64,000 nt of DNA from Collimonas humicola (GCF_018304945.1 NZ_JAGQEE010000001.1:372001-436000); one strand, 5' to 3'; positions 9,680 through 18,527 are shown, counted from the stretch's first letter. The notes: a model not told the origin generated them from the sequence alone. Numbers and translations are program-made.

Positions 9680-12525
9680 GCCAACAACCCCCCGTTTCGC
9701 TTTTCGTCCAAGATGATCTGGCGCACTTTGTCGCCAAGCAGCTTGGTAAAGGCCACGGCCTGTTGTGAGTCAGTTCCCTTACTGCTAACGTCGCTTGTTC
9801 CAGACTGAACATCAACGTTCATGATGATTTGCACGCCAGCGCCGTTGCTGGTGGCGGAAGAGGCGATCTGACTGTTGGGAATGATTGTTCCGCCGCCCGA
9901 TCCCATGCGCAGAATTTCGGGGCCATTTTCGCCAACCTGGTATTGCATGCCGGGCTGCACATCGCCACCGCCCGCGCGGCCGCCGCCAAAAGATGGGGAC
10001 ATACTGAAGCCGCTGCCGACAGCGGCTTGTGCGCCGTCCACCGCGCCGTATGAGCTGCCGCTGCCGCCGAACGCGCCGACAGCCATGTCAACCATCCCGG
10101 CAATTGCCTTTCGCAAGAGGATGCGCTCAATATCGGCCAAAATTGACTGCGCCAGACTGCTGAAATTGAGTTTGCCGGTGGTGGTGAAGCTGGCAAACGC
10201 ATCTTCGGCCCCCTTGAAGGCGCCATTGAGTGCGCCGCCTATGGTGTCGCCGCCTTTCTTTGAATCGTCCACATATTTTTGCAATGACTCCCTTGCCTCG
10301 AACCAGGGGTCCTTCGGCGCGCCGGTGCTTTGCGCCGACTTGTTGATTTCACCTTGCAGACCTGCTTCGACGCTGCTTGCGTTTTTCAGCTGCGGATTCG
10401 CAGTGGATAGCGCTTTCATCTTGGCCAGAATGTCGGACAGTTGCGTCGCGTAGTCCTGCGACAGCCCGTTGATAACCTTCTGCCCGTCAATGGAGGTCAG
10501 CTGATAGCTCTTTACCTGCGCCTGAACTAGCGCCACCTGCTCGCCCTCGCGCTTTTTGAGTTCGCTTGCCTGTTTTTGCAGATCAGCGAATTCCCGCTCT
10601 GGCGCGAGTATTGCCTGTTCCCGGTCAAGGTATTCCTTGCGATCCTTGTTGATTTGCTCCTGCAATTCCAGCTGCGCTCTCAGCGATGCCAGGCGGTTAT
10701 CCTTCACGGATTGGCCGGCGGCATCCTTCACGGTCAACGACTGTTCCGCGGTAATTTGCGCCTTCAAGCTGTTGATGGTGGCATTGGATTGCGCATCGTC
10801 CAGCGAGCGCTTCTGGGCATAGTAGTCGGCGTCTGAGACGAGGTTGTGCTGATGCTCCAGATCGAGCAACCTGGTGCGTTCGGCAATGCCTTCTTTTTCG
10901 AGCGCCAGCTGTTGGGCCTGCGCGTCCATTAGCCCCTTGACGCGCGCGGGTTCGGTGTCGCGCTCCTTGGGCGCCTTCTTTTCCTTCGGCGCGTATTCCT
11001 TTTCAATGCCGGCGGTGATCGTGTCGTATGCGCCGCCCGACACGTTGCCCTTTCCATCAACGCTGACGCCAGTCATCAAGGGGTTTCCATCGTTGGCAAG
11101 GGCGAGCGCTTGAAACTGTTTTTTTACATCGTTCAGCGCGCGCTGCTTGGCAACGTTGCGATCGTATGTTGTGACCAGCTTATCGATGGCATCTGAGGCA
11201 TTATTGGCAGCCGTTTGTTGCTGCTTGTGCAGGCCTTCAGCCTGAGATTTTGCAGTCTCGCTGGCAATCTGACTTTCCAGCTGCTGGTCGCGCTCGTCGC
11301 CGCTATAGCCTTTTGCGTGGTCTTCAATTTCGAGAATGGCGCGACTCACGGGGTTTGCCTTGCGCTGCTTGCGCAGGGCTTGCTCTTGCTCTGGCGCAGC
11401 CATGCCGAAGCTGTACGATGTGGCTGATTTGGCCATTTCCCAATAACCCTTGGCGGCATTCATCGCGCTGTCCCAGACCCTGGCCAGTCCGCCAATTTTC
11501 GACTTGGCCTCATCGATGCGAGCCTGAGTTTCGGCGTGTATGGTTGCCGACAACAGGTTCATTGCCTGTTCTTTGTCGCCTTGCAGCTGCAACTGTTTGA
11601 TGTGCTCGTAGATGTCGTTGTCGAGCATGTGGTAATGCTCGTCAAAATCCAATGCAAATTTGCTGACGTTGCCGTCCATCTTCGCGAATTCTTTAACAAC
11701 GTCGTCCGCGCTCTGGCCCGTCATTACCGCAAACGAGGTTGCCGCCGCCCCCATCTCCTTGAGGGTGTCTTGGGTGACATGACCGGTATTGATCAGGCCG
11801 ACTAAAATGTCATTGGTGGCGTCAATGTTGTGGTTGGCGTTCCCAAGCGCTTGTGCCAGCGCCATCACGCCGCCCGTGGTCTGGCCGGAAACGTCGCCGG
11901 TTTCCTTCAGTGCCTGGTTGATCTGGTTCATTTGCGTGTACACAGCCGCCGCAGGAATGGCGATGGCGGCAATGGCGGCGGCCAGGGCAAGTGCGGGTAG
12001 GGCGGCAGCGGAAAACAGCGCGGTAGTGGCGCCAGTAGCGTTGCCGAGCACAAACAACGAACTGCCCATGCGGGTGTAGCTGCCAATCAATGCATCATGG
12101 CCCACGCGCAGCATTTCCATTTTTGCCAGCGACGAACCCATGCTGAGAGTGTGACCAGATTGCGCCTGGCTGGCAGACTCAATCTTTGCAATCAAGTCCT
12201 CGGTAACGCCGGAAAGGCCCATTTCGGCCGCTTGCAGGCGCAACAGTTCTGCGCCACTCAACCCGGCCGCTGCTGCTTGCCGCTGTAGCTTTTCTATAAA
12301 GGCAGTCTGCCCGATGGTGAGCTTGTCCTGCGCGGCCGCGGCCTGTTGCGTTGCTGTGGCGCTTTGCTGCACGACCTGAGTCATTTGCGCCGTTTGCTGC
12401 GTGACGCGATTGGTGGCGCCCTCAAGCCGAGCACCGGCGTCCCCGAGCTTGTCAAGATCGGTTGCGGCGGTCTTCACCTGGCTGGTGTCAACTGCGATGC
12501 CAACTGTTGCCAAATCGACGGTCAT
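9676..12525 (-). CDS. H: Tail tape measure protein
   Basis: 949 residues. Long helical protein that sets tail length. The first 130 residues are Gln/Ala-rich coiled coil, residues about 155-200 are strongly hydrophobic, followed by a long charged coiled-coil region (about 510-690) and a Gly-rich C-terminal section (GGSGSSYGAVDGAQ) with a lambda-type tail protein terminus. Its start overlaps the GT stop as ATGA, the usual chaperone-tape measure arrangement. One of the largest late genes, as expected for a non-contractile tail. Confidence 0.95.
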   Translation of the reverse strand: MTVDLATVGIAVDTSQVKTAATDLDKLGDAGARLEGATNRVTQQTAQMTQVVQQSATATQQAAAAQDKLTIGQTAFIEKLQRQAAAAGLSGAELLRLQAAEMGLSGVTEDLIAKIESASQAQSGHTLSMGSSLAKMEMLRVGHDALIGSYTRMGSSLFVLGNATGATTALFSAAALPALALAAAIAAIAIPAAAVYTQMNQINQALKETGDVSGQTTGGVMALAQALGNANHNIDATNDILVGLINTGHVTQDTLKEMGAAATSFAVMTGQSADDVVKEFAKMDGNVSKFALDFDEHYHMLDNDIYEHIKQLQLQGDKEQAMNLLSATIHAETQARIDEAKSKIGGLARVWDSAMNAAKGYWEMAKSATSYSFGMAAPEQEQALRKQRKANPVSRAILEIEDHAKGYSGDERDQQLESQIASETAKSQAEGLHKQQQTAANNASDAIDKLVTTYDRNVAKQRALNDVKKQFQALALANDGNPLMTGVSVDGKGNVSGGAYDTITAGIEKEYAPKEKKAPKERDTEPARVKGLMDAQAQQLALEKEGIAERTRLLDLEHQHNLVSDADYYAQKRSLDDAQSNATINSLKAQITAEQSLTVKDAAGQSVKDNRLASLRAQLELQEQINKDRKEYLDREQAILAPEREFADLQKQASELKKREGEQVALVQAQVKSYQLTSIDGQKVINGLSQDYATQLSDILAKMKALSTANPQLKNASSVEAGLQGEINKSAQSTGAPKDPWFEARESLQKYVDDSKKGGDTIGGALNGAFKGAEDAFASFTTTGKLNFSSLAQSILADIERILLRKAIAGMVDMAVGAFGGSGSSYGAVDGAQAAVGSGFSMSPSFGGGRAGGGDVQPGMQYQVGENGPEILRMGSGGGTIIPNSQIASSATSNGAGVQIIMNVDVQSGTSDVSSKGTDSQQAVAFTKLLGDKVRQIILDEKRNGGLLA

Positions 12526-13306
12526 GCTTTTTTCTCCTTCATTTGGGCCTGCATGAACGCGCCATCAATCCGCTTTATGACGCTCACTTCCCAGGGCGTT
12601 AGCGGACATCGCATCAATCGCGACCACGCTTCAATTTCCGCGTATTGCAGCGGCAGTATCCCGTAGCCTGTATTGCAGCGCGATTCGCAAAAATCTATAA
12701 ACAGTTGCCACAGGTAACGCAACTGTTCTGGGCAGTCTGGGAAAACGTACTCTTCCGGGATTTTGCCGGATTGCTTGGCCACGATAGCTATGTGCTGCCG
12801 CAGCGTCGCCCCGTCGCTCTGGCGCTCATCAAGGGTGAATTCACCCTTTGCGAACGCCAGCAGGTCAGCAATTAGCCCTTGATGAAATTTGCCCGATTTC
12901 CGATTGCCTGATCCACCTGCTCGCGCAACCACGGAAAGCGAGAGTAGAGCGCCACGGCATTGTCGAAGTTGAAGGACGGATTGGCGCCTTCCAAATTGAA
13001 TTTCGTCCACGAAGTAGTGCAAGCCGCCAGCAGCTCAACGGCATCTTCCTCGCGCTCTTCCTGCGACACGGCGCTGGGCTTGAATCCACCGTTCTTTTCC
13101 ATCTTCGCCAGGCGGCGGCGGGCCTGTTCGATGGAGATTTTTTTGAAAGCCGCGCCGTCGCTGCCGAGCACGGTAATACTGAAGCCCAGCGGCTCCTTTG
13201 TAACCGGATGCAGGATATCAACGGCAGTCCCGACATTGGCGAACTTGATCACATCCAGTGTGGACAGGTCAAAAGCCGTGTTGTTTTTTTGTTCCATAGC
13301 GGTCAT
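12522..13306 (-). CDS. GT: Tail assembly chaperone GT, made by -1 frameshift
   Basis: A second frame overlaps the end of gpG in the -1 register and continues to 12,522. Joining them at the slippery heptamer A-AAT-TTC (12,890-12,884) gives a 261-residue fusion. The T part (120 residues) reads LIADLLAFAKGEFTLDE, then a region with YLWQLFIDFC and ends QAQMKEKKA. In lambda-type phages G and GT bind and chaperone the tape measure, and their ratio is fixed by the slip. No convincing independent start exists for the T frame. Confidence 0.8.
12872..13306 (-). CDS. G: Tail assembly chaperone G
   Basis: 144 residues from the ATG at 13,304-13,306 (GGAG repeats upstream; an internal ATG at 13,297 is possible). 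It begins MTAMEQKNNTAFDLST and contains KEPLGFSITVLG, then an alpha-helical basic segment with AEKNGG-like and WTKFNLEG sections. The position between the tail tube and tape measure, and the overlapping -1 frame, identify it as the G-type chaperone. It stops at TAA 12,872-12,874 when ribosomes do not slip. Confidence 0.85.
   Translation of the reverse strand: MTAMEQKNNTAFDLSTLDVIKFANVGTAVDILHPVTKEPLGFSITVLGSDGAAFKKISIEQARRRLAKMEKNGGFKPSAVSQEEREEDAVELLAACTTSWTKFNLEGANPSFNFDNAVALYSRFPWLREQVDQAIGNRANFIKG
12884..12890 (-). promoter_or_regulatory. Slippery heptamer for -1 ribosomal frameshift (AAATTTC)
   Basis: In the G frame the codons here are GCA AAT TTC, so the sequence A-AAT-TTC fits the X-XXY-YYZ rule (AAA then TTT). 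Slipping back one base gives AAA TTT and enters the T frame. The heptamer is 3 codons (9 nt) before the G stop, a typical position. Confidence 0.75.
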
Positions 13307-13350
13307 GCTCCAATAAGCTCCAGGCGCGGCATGCGCCCGGATGGTTGAAA

Positions 13351-14577
13351 TTACGCCAGCGAGTCCTGAATCGTCAGGGTCGTGTTGTTGTTGGGGGACG
13401 TTGGGCCGCCGTTTATGTCGAGCAGCGCGACATAAGGCACGGTCATCACCAGACCTTTTTCGCCGTCGTCTTTGGACGCACCGCCACATTTGATGCGGCT
13501 CATGGTGAAGGCGATGAAGTTGGCCGTGGGAGTGTTGTCAGTGGTGAAGACGCACTGCGCCGACGCCTCGGTTTCGTTTACGAAGATGTCGCGAATCGTG
13601 TTGTCCTGGAAGTAGATCGTCATCTGACCAGACACTTCCATTGCACCCATGAAGATGTCCGGTCGCGTGTTCTGACCAACCACCTCGCCGGATGTCATGC
13701 CAGCCTTGGCCTGAATGTTCATTCCGGTAATCAGGCCGACCTGGGCACCATTCAGATACAGGGCGCCGTTGACAGCCGCCAAGGAGCCGCCATTGGAAAC
13801 GGGCATCGGGGTAGGGAAGTACGCGGCCTGCGCCGGCGTCATATCCTTGCCCATGAAGTTCAGATCGATGGTGGAAAAGCCTGTGGCCGGCAGCTTCACG
13901 TCCATCTGGTTCAGGCGGCAGCCGGTGAACACCTCAGACTGTCCAATATCGGAGAACCAATGCTCGATTGTGTACGAGTCGTTGACCTGGCCGGAAACAG
14001 CCATTGCCACCTTTCTGCCGGCCTGGGTGACGACGACCGAATCGCCGGCCGCCTTGGGCGAAAATGCGGCGCCATTCAAGAAAAAGCCGCTCATCACAGT
14101 TGGCGTCAGGTTTGTGACGTAAAAGTTGGTTGCGTTGTTTCCGGTGGCGGTTGTCAGCCAACCAGTCCACAGCACCACGTCACCCGTCTTGAAGCCGTCG
14201 GTGATCCACGATCCCGCCGAACGAGTGAATGTGCCGCCGCTGCCGACTGTTTGCGCAGCGGTCACGGTGGTCAGCGCGGCGCTGGCTATTGCAGCCGTCC
14301 ATGCGGTGCGGCAGATGGTTGCCATGAAGTCTTTGTAGGTGCCGACCGACAGCTCGCCGGAAATGGTGCCGTCAACCGAGCGCATGCCATGTCGGAAGTT
14401 TGCCACTTGGTAGTCGGGGCGGATTTCTTTCGACTGGTAGGTGGCTTTTTTCAAGTCGAGATTGCTGGTAACGCGACGCAGGGATTGTGCGAACGGTAGG
14501 TTGGGGGTGGCGACTACGCCGAAGGAAAGCTCCTTTTTATAGCGCAGCTGCTTGGCTATGCCGGTTGCGATTGTCAT
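13351..14577 (-). CDS. Major tail (tube) protein
   Basis: 408 residues, beta-rich. The N-terminal section (ATGIAKQLRYKKELSFGV...PNLPFAQSLRRVTSNLDLKK) and repeated 'GEL.VG.Y' and 'SGQV' strands match large siphophage tube proteins that carry an extra C-terminal domain. It should polymerise around the tape measure. Located between the tail terminator and chaperone G, as expected. A perfect dispersed palindrome lies 20 bp upstream of its start, so this highly expressed gene may have its own control point. Confidence 0.85.
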   Translation of the reverse strand: MTIATGIAKQLRYKKELSFGVVATPNLPFAQSLRRVTSNLDLKKATYQSKEIRPDYQVANFRHGMRSVDGTISGELSVGTYKDFMATICRTAWTAAIASAALTTVTAAQTVGSGGTFTRSAGSWITDGFKTGDVVLWTGWLTTATGNNATNFYVTNLTPTVMSGFFLNGAAFSPKAAGDSVVVTQAGRKVAMAVSGQVNDSYTIEHWFSDIGQSEVFTGCRLNQMDVKLPATGFSTIDLNFMGKDMTPAQAAYFPTPMPVSNGGSLAAVNGALYLNGAQVGLITGMNIQAKAGMTSGEVVGQNTRPDIFMGAMEVSGQMTIYFQDNTIRDIFVNETEASAQCVFTTDNTPTANFIAFTMSRIKCGGASKDDGEKGLVMTVPYVALLDINGGPTSPNNNTTLTIQDSLA

Positions 14578-14597
14578 GATTAAATCCTTTCATAAAG

Positions 14598-14614
14598 ACT
14601 ACCAAAAAGGTAGT
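14598..14614. promoter_or_regulatory. Dispersed palindrome, perfect copy (upstream of tail tube gene)
   Basis: ACTACC-AAAAA-GGTAGT in the 72-bp gap between the terminator-protein gene and the tube gene. On the minus strand TTGACC lies just upstream, similar to TTGAAA upstream of the copy at 18,507; the two sites share their layout. Operator or late regulatory site by inference. Confidence 0.75.
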
Positions 14615-14649
14615 TTACAAGGTCAAATAAAAGCGCGACAAACAAAGTG

Positions 14650-15075
14650 TCACGCGTAGATGTCTGCGTAATAACGAATCCGCACCGGCACGCAATAGCG
14701 ATCTCCGACAATCATACCAGTGGAAACAGTTGGAGTCCGGTCAATTTGCACGGTCACGCCACTATAGGAAAACGACTGCCCGCGCCGGAAGGCGTTGCGA
14801 ATGAGGTTTGCCATCTGTCCGCTGGCCCCGCTACCTTGCAGGCCGCCATTGGCCGCGAGCGTCGGATAGCAGAGCATCACCTGGAAGATGCCCGATTCCC
14901 GGTGGAAGTTGTCGCCAAATGTCGGATTGGTTGTTTCCGCCGGCATCAGCACTGGCTTTAGGTAGGGCACGCCGGCTACCGGTGTAAATGGCATGTTCTC
15001 ATAAGCCGTTGCCAACAAGGGGGAAACAGTTGCCAGCTGGGTTTCCAGCGCAGCGCGAATTTCTGGCAGGCTCAT
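14650..15075 (-). CDS. Tail terminator protein (DUF4128-like)
   Basis: 141 residues, overlapping the previous gene by 4 nt. MSLPEIRAALETQLATV with a later NPTFGDNF segment and a 'QV.L.YP...G' strand fits the DUF4128/gpU-like tail terminator family, which caps the tube and joins it to the head. Position between the gp10-like protein and the tube protein is the standard one. Confidence 0.8.
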   Translation of the reverse strand: MSLPEIRAALETQLATVSPLLATAYENMPFTPVAGVPYLKPVLMPAETTNPTFGDNFHRESGIFQVMLCYPTLAANGGLQGSGASGQMANLIRNAFRRGQSFSYSGVTVQIDRTPTVSTGMIVGDRYCVPVRIRYYADIYA

Positions 15076-15512
15076 TTTGTCTCCGCGACGGCTTGTTGGA
15101 CGTAGTTCTCGAATTCGACAACGGTGATCCCGACCATACCGTTCGGCGCCTGCGTCGAGTGCCCGTATTCAAGTGCCTGTGCATAGGGCAAGCTGTTGGT
15201 GATGTAGTGAATGCCGCTTGCCTCTGCCTGGGCAACGCGCGCGCCTATGCTGTCGATGGTATCTCGCCCATCGCTGTCAACGGTGCTGACAGTGCCGCTT
15301 GGTGCAACATTGAGGCCATGCTGCCAGTTGGCACGAAACCGGCCGCCAACATATCCCGGTGGCGGCTTCTCCTTCCATAGGGACGGATCGCCGACCGGAG
15401 ACTTCATTACCAGACTGGTCCCAACGGCAATTACGCTCTTGCGGGCCACCTCATCGGCGCGACCCTTCGTTTTTTCGATCAGGGCGCGCAGGTCCAGGGC
15501 AAAGTTTGCCAT
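15072..15512 (-). CDS. HK97 gp10-like tail completion protein
   Basis: 146 residues, ATGA-coupled on both sides. The sequence MANFALDLRALIEKTKGRADEV followed by SPVGDPSLWK and RANWQ, and YAQALEYGHS near residue 115, matches the HK97 gp10 / lambda Z-like family (typical motif 'P.d.G.lr.sW' and 'Ya..lEyG'). It acts at the head-tail interface. Confidence 0.8.
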   Translation of the reverse strand: MANFALDLRALIEKTKGRADEVARKSVIAVGTSLVMKSPVGDPSLWKEKPPPGYVGGRFRANWQHGLNVAPSGTVSTVDSDGRDTIDSIGARVAQAEASGIHYITNSLPYAQALEYGHSTQAPNGMVGITVVEFENYVQQAVAETK

Positions 15513-15877
15513 TACGCTTTCCTCACTTTTAGCTTGTAAACGGCAACCAACTCGCCCGCATATGCGGGATTGGCCGCATTGACCAGAAAGGACTCTCCGT
15601 CAACCGTCAGTTGGTCATTTGGCTTGGGGGCGATGAGCAGCGATAGACCTGCAATGACCACGTTCTTGTCGTTTCTCACCACAAGCTCACCTACCGTCAG
15701 GTCTTGTCCATTGCCCGGTGTAACGATGGCCCGGAAGCTGCTGACCGTCTCGATGGCTGGCGCGCTGCCCGATGTCCGATCGTATGTGCCGGGCACGACT
15801 GCCGTGTATGTGATGGTTTTGCCGCGCTTGTTGATGAGACGCAGCGCGGTCTGCTGCATGCGGAGGTCGAAACTCAT
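15512..15877 (-). CDS. Head closure / head-tail joining protein
   Basis: 121 residues, beta-rich, beginning MSFDLRMQQTALRLINKRGKTITY. Family resemblance to phage neck proteins is moderate ('l...l..kfGk.v' start, 'y.v' strands, C-terminal YKLKVRKA). Its start overlaps the stop of a 25-codon frame upstream, and its stop overlaps the gp10-like start. Position in the connector cluster supports a neck role. Confidence 0.7.
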   Translation of the reverse strand: MSFDLRMQQTALRLINKRGKTITYTAVVPGTYDRTSGSAPAIETVSSFRAIVTPGNGQDLTVGELVVRNDKNVVIAGLSLLIAPKPNDQLTVDGESFLVNAANPAYAGELVAVYKLKVRKA

Positions 15878-15951
15878 AACTCAACCCGCACACCGACTGG
15901 CGGCACTGTTCCGCCTACCGCCAATTCGATAGGGCGTTGGCGCGTGTTCAT
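15874..15951 (-). CDS. 25-residue peptide, coupled on both sides
   Basis: A very short frame (MNTRQRPIELAVGGTVPPVG then VRVEL) fills the gap between the connector gene and the neck protein. Its ATG overlaps the upstream stop as ATGA and its own stop overlaps the next start as ATGA, so ribosomes could pass through it without release. It could be a real minor peptide or simply a translational relay. No homologue is recognised. Confidence 0.5.
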   Translation of the reverse strand: MNTRQRPIELAVGGTVPPVGVRVEL

Positions 15952-16466
15952 GTGCGCACCAATGGTGACATTGCGCCGCTGGCCGCCAGGAGAGGACGCA
16001 AAATCATATCCACTTGCCTGTAGCGTGTGTGCTGTGGGCTGAAGCGGTCATAAACTGTGCTCACGGCTCCTGCAACGCTCTCGGAGATGATGCCTTGCTC
16101 CAAATCGGGCGCCAGGGGCGTGCCCAGTGCGGCGGCGCGGGCGGCCAGCTCGGCCTGGGCATTTTTGACCTCGTTCGGGATCACGTAGAACTGAATCATG
16201 TAGTTGATCGCCATGTCTGTCAAAATTACGGACTTGCGCGGCCAGTCGAGCGCCTGCAAGTTCTGCGAGCGGTATCCCTTCCAGCGGCCGCGGTATGCCT
16301 CCGTCATGTAGTCGGCAGCCAGGCGCAGCATTTGCTCCTTGACCGGCGTTGCAAGCGCCATCCAGGCGGCGTTGCCGCGGTTTGCGTGATAGGTATCGGC
16401 ATCAGCAGTCGAAATGTAAGATTCGGCTGCTGGCATGCCCGTTCCGTCTTCGACTACTAGTGCCAT
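15948..16466 (-). CDS. Head-tail connector (DnaT-like domain protein)
   Basis: 172 residues from the ATG at 16,464-16,466, which has AAGGA 7 nt upstream; a GTG two codons earlier is less likely. The segment ESYISTADADTYHANRGNAAW followed by a helical bundle is typical of the phage 'DnaT-like ssDNA-binding' family that occupies the head-tail connector (gp6-like) position in many siphophages. A connector role is inferred from gene order rather than DNA binding. Confidence 0.75.
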   Translation of the reverse strand: MALVVEDGTGMPAAESYISTADADTYHANRGNAAWMALATPVKEQMLRLAADYMTEAYRGRWKGYRSQNLQALDWPRKSVILTDMAINYMIQFYVIPNEVKNAQAELAARAAALGTPLAPDLEQGIISESVAGAVSTVYDRFSPQHTRYRQVDMILRPLLAASGAMSPLVRT

Positions 16467-16534
16467 GTTCACGTCCTTTAGATTCTGAGAATTGAGCCGG
16501 CGGCCACGTCGCTTCGTGACCGGCCGGCTTGTTG

Positions 16535-16693
16535 CTACTGCTTTTCCGGTTTTTTCGCTTCCGACTTATCATCAACGACAACATCGTTGTCGGTCAGGTC
16601 GTCCCGATTGATGATGCGGGTCTTGCCCCCAACATCCTTGTCGCGGATGCGAACGGTTTCCAGCTGCCCCGATGGATTGATTGTGTTACTCAT
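16535..16693 (-). CDS. Small hypothetical structural-region protein
   Basis: 52 residues (MSNTINPSGQLETVRIRDKD, then a charged tail ending KKPEKQ), too short for many ORF callers. It lies between the connector and the Ala-rich protein with no overlap. Composition is polar and probably partly disordered. A minor head or neck component is possible; no family is recognised. Confidence 0.6.
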   Translation of the reverse strand: MSNTINPSGQLETVRIRDKDVGGKTRIINRDDLTDNDVVVDDKSEAKKPEKQ

Positions 16694-16729
16694 GATGCGC
16701 TCCGGTAGTTGAGTTGCGTGACTGGTCGA

Positions 16730-17293
16730 TTAGGCTGCTGGAGCGTCGACTGCTTGAGAATTCTCAGCAACCGCAACAGTTGGCTCGATTGGCGCCTGCA
16801 AACCGCCGGCGGCGTCGGGCAGGTGGGTGTCGGTGGTCTCTGCAACAGCCGTTGGCTCGGCAACCACAGTCGCCGGCCCATCGCCAGTGCTAGCAGCTTG
16901 CGCGGCAATGGCTGCTCGCTGCTCAACTCGGGCCTGCTCATCCAGCGCCTCCTGCGCCAAAGCTGCGGCTTGCGCGTCTCGGGCGGCCTGCTCGTTGGCG
17001 GCTGCCTGGACCGCAGCGGCGGCAGCTTCTGCGGCGGCTTTGTCGGCAGCGGCTTGGTCTGCGACAATCTTGGCGGCTGCCTGGGTGGCGACATCTTCGA
17101 CCGTTACGGCAACATCAGCGTTCAGGCCGTCCAGCACGGAGGTAACGGCGATAACCAGGTCGGCCAGATCAATAGTGCGGAAACCTTGGGCGACGGACGG
17201 GTCAACGATTTTTACGGTGCGAACGATAGACGACATGATGTTTCCTTGTGTTTGAGAGAGTGTTGAGAAAAACTTCTTGATGGCGTTCCACAT
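16730..17293 (-). CDS. Ala-rich hypothetical head-region protein
   Basis: 187 residues from the ATG at 17,291-17,293 (AAGGA upstream). An in-frame ATG at 17,236 also has its own AAGGA, so two forms (187 and 168 residues) are possible. The first 60 residues look folded (SSIVRTVKIVDPSVAQGFRT); the remainder is a long Ala/Glu/Gln coiled-coil-like stretch ending in a Thr/Pro/Ala tail. It lies directly after the coat gene and could be a decoration or head-stabilising protein; this is inference from position. Confidence 0.65.
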   Translation of the reverse strand: MWNAIKKFFSTLSQTQGNIMSSIVRTVKIVDPSVAQGFRTIDLADLVIAVTSVLDGLNADVAVTVEDVATQAAAKIVADQAAADKAAAEAAAAAVQAAANEQAARDAQAAALAQEALDEQARVEQRAAIAAQAASTGDGPATVVAEPTAVAETTDTHLPDAAGGLQAPIEPTVAVAENSQAVDAPAA

Positions 17294-17311
17294 GACAAAT
17301 TCCTTCAAATG

Positions 17312-17337
17312 CCCGTCCTGTGCGCTCACAGGACGGG
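17312..17337 (-). terminator. Strong hairpin after the coat protein gene
   Basis: A perfect 10-bp inverted repeat, CCCGTCCTGT / ACAGGACGGG with a 6-nt loop, lies in the 61-bp gap after the coat stop. There is no U-tract, so it may be a partial terminator or an mRNA-stabilising 3' structure that raises coat protein yield relative to downstream genes. Confidence 0.6.
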
Positions 17338-17354
17338 TTGTCTACTGACGGCTG

Positions 17355-18485
17355 TTAGCCCGCGATACGAGTGCCCAGTTCAGGACGGACGCAAGCGCCG
17401 CCGTACAGGATGTCGAACGCAAAGCGGGTACGTTGATACTCGCGCGTGATCTGCAAGCGCAGGCCCAGGCCGCTTACTGGATCGACCTGGGCAGAGCTGA
17501 TGACCGCAGGGTGGGTGACCTCCTTCAGTGGACGGGTCGCAAACGCGATCGCGTCACGGTGGAAGGCCAGGTTCATCACATGGCTACCCTTGAGCGACAT
17601 CGTTTCAGTGCCGGTCAGCGCCGTCTTCAGTGGCGGGTAGATTCCGACGTTGGTATTGCCGACCGCCAGGGTGACCGGCGAAGTCACAACGTAAGTCTGA
17701 TTGCTGCCCGCGAAGCTGATGATGTCGCCCTGCACCAGCGGAGACGCATTGGTGGCCTTGGCGATTGACACCGAAGTGGCACCCACCGGTGTAGGGGCGG
17801 CTGCCGTTGCTGCGCCGGCCGACAGCGGGGTGGAAATGAAGGTCGGCACTTGCTGGTCGGCATACCAGTCGAAGCCGACCTTGCGACCGATAACGCCTTC
17901 GACCAGGGTTTGTGTGTTGCCCGCCATTTGCGCTTGCGAAAACATCGGCAGGACGATCGCATTACCTTCAGCGTCCATGTCCAGCACGATGCGACGGTCG
18001 CCAGTTGGCGCGAGCTGTTTATTCAACAGTTTTCGCGCGCCGGCCGCCGCAGTCGTGTCGCTGGCGAATGGCGTAGTGCCTGGCGTACCCGCCATGCTGT
18101 AAAAGCTGGTGCCGAGGCCCATGATGTAGGCATTCACGTTGTTAGCGATTGCCTTGATCGCCTCGGACGCCTGCATCGGGATCACGCCATTCATCGACTG
18201 CATCACATCCTGGTCGTTCAGGTAGAACGGCGCCTCGAACCATTGATTCAGTGCGATAGGCACGCTGGTCGGGCCAATGTCGGCAGTGGCTGGCGGGGTC
18301 GCGCCAGGCACCACAGCTTGCGCCTGGATGGCCGAAGGGATCGGCACGTTGATGACCGAGTTCTTTTCTTCTGCGGCGCCCTGGTAGTCGGAGTTGACCA
18401 GGCGCGGCATCACGTTCATGCCGCGCAGTGCCATTAAGCCCTGTGCCAGCAGTGGGGTGCTTACGCTCGAAATGTTATTTGGCAT
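17355..18485 (-). CDS. Major capsid protein, P22 coat-like
   Basis: 376 residues. The start MPNNISSVSTPLLAQGLMALRG and the regions VINVPIPSA and NQWFEAPFYLNDQD match the P22 gp5-type coat family (HK97 fold with an inserted domain), and the C-terminus DILYGGACVRPELG is typical of the family. It follows a scaffold gene, as in phages that use a separate scaffolding protein. A perfect dispersed palindrome lies about 20 bp upstream of its start. Confidence 0.9.
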   Translation of the reverse strand: MPNNISSVSTPLLAQGLMALRGMNVMPRLVNSDYQGAAEEKNSVINVPIPSAIQAQAVVPGATPPATADIGPTSVPIALNQWFEAPFYLNDQDVMQSMNGVIPMQASEAIKAIANNVNAYIMGLGTSFYSMAGTPGTTPFASDTTAAAGARKLLNKQLAPTGDRRIVLDMDAEGNAIVLPMFSQAQMAGNTQTLVEGVIGRKVGFDWYADQQVPTFISTPLSAGAATAAAPTPVGATSVSIAKATNASPLVQGDIISFAGSNQTYVVTSPVTLAVGNTNVGIYPPLKTALTGTETMSLKGSHVMNLAFHRDAIAFATRPLKEVTHPAVISSAQVDPVSGLGLRLQITREYQRTRFAFDILYGGACVRPELGTRIAG

Positions 18486-18506
18486 GGATAGTCCTCTCTG
18501 GTGATG

Positions 18507-18527
18507 CGACTACCAAAAAGGTAGTCG
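18507..18527. promoter_or_regulatory. Dispersed palindrome, perfect copy (upstream of coat gene)
   Basis: CGACTACC-AAAAA-GGTAGTCG, 8-bp arms, the longest copy in the window, in the 57-bp scaffold-coat gap. TTGAAA lies just upstream on the minus strand. Likely operator or late control site. Confidence 0.78.

Noticed and set aside
13345-14499. 384-codon plus-strand frame opposite the tail tube gene
   Set aside because: No recognisable domain; opposite a conserved structural gene in a leftward operon.
14598-14614. CTACC/GGTAG palindromes as intrinsic terminators
   Set aside because: Stems are only 5-8 bp, lack T-runs, occur inside genes and before starts; A/T spacers are symmetric in position, better for a protein site.
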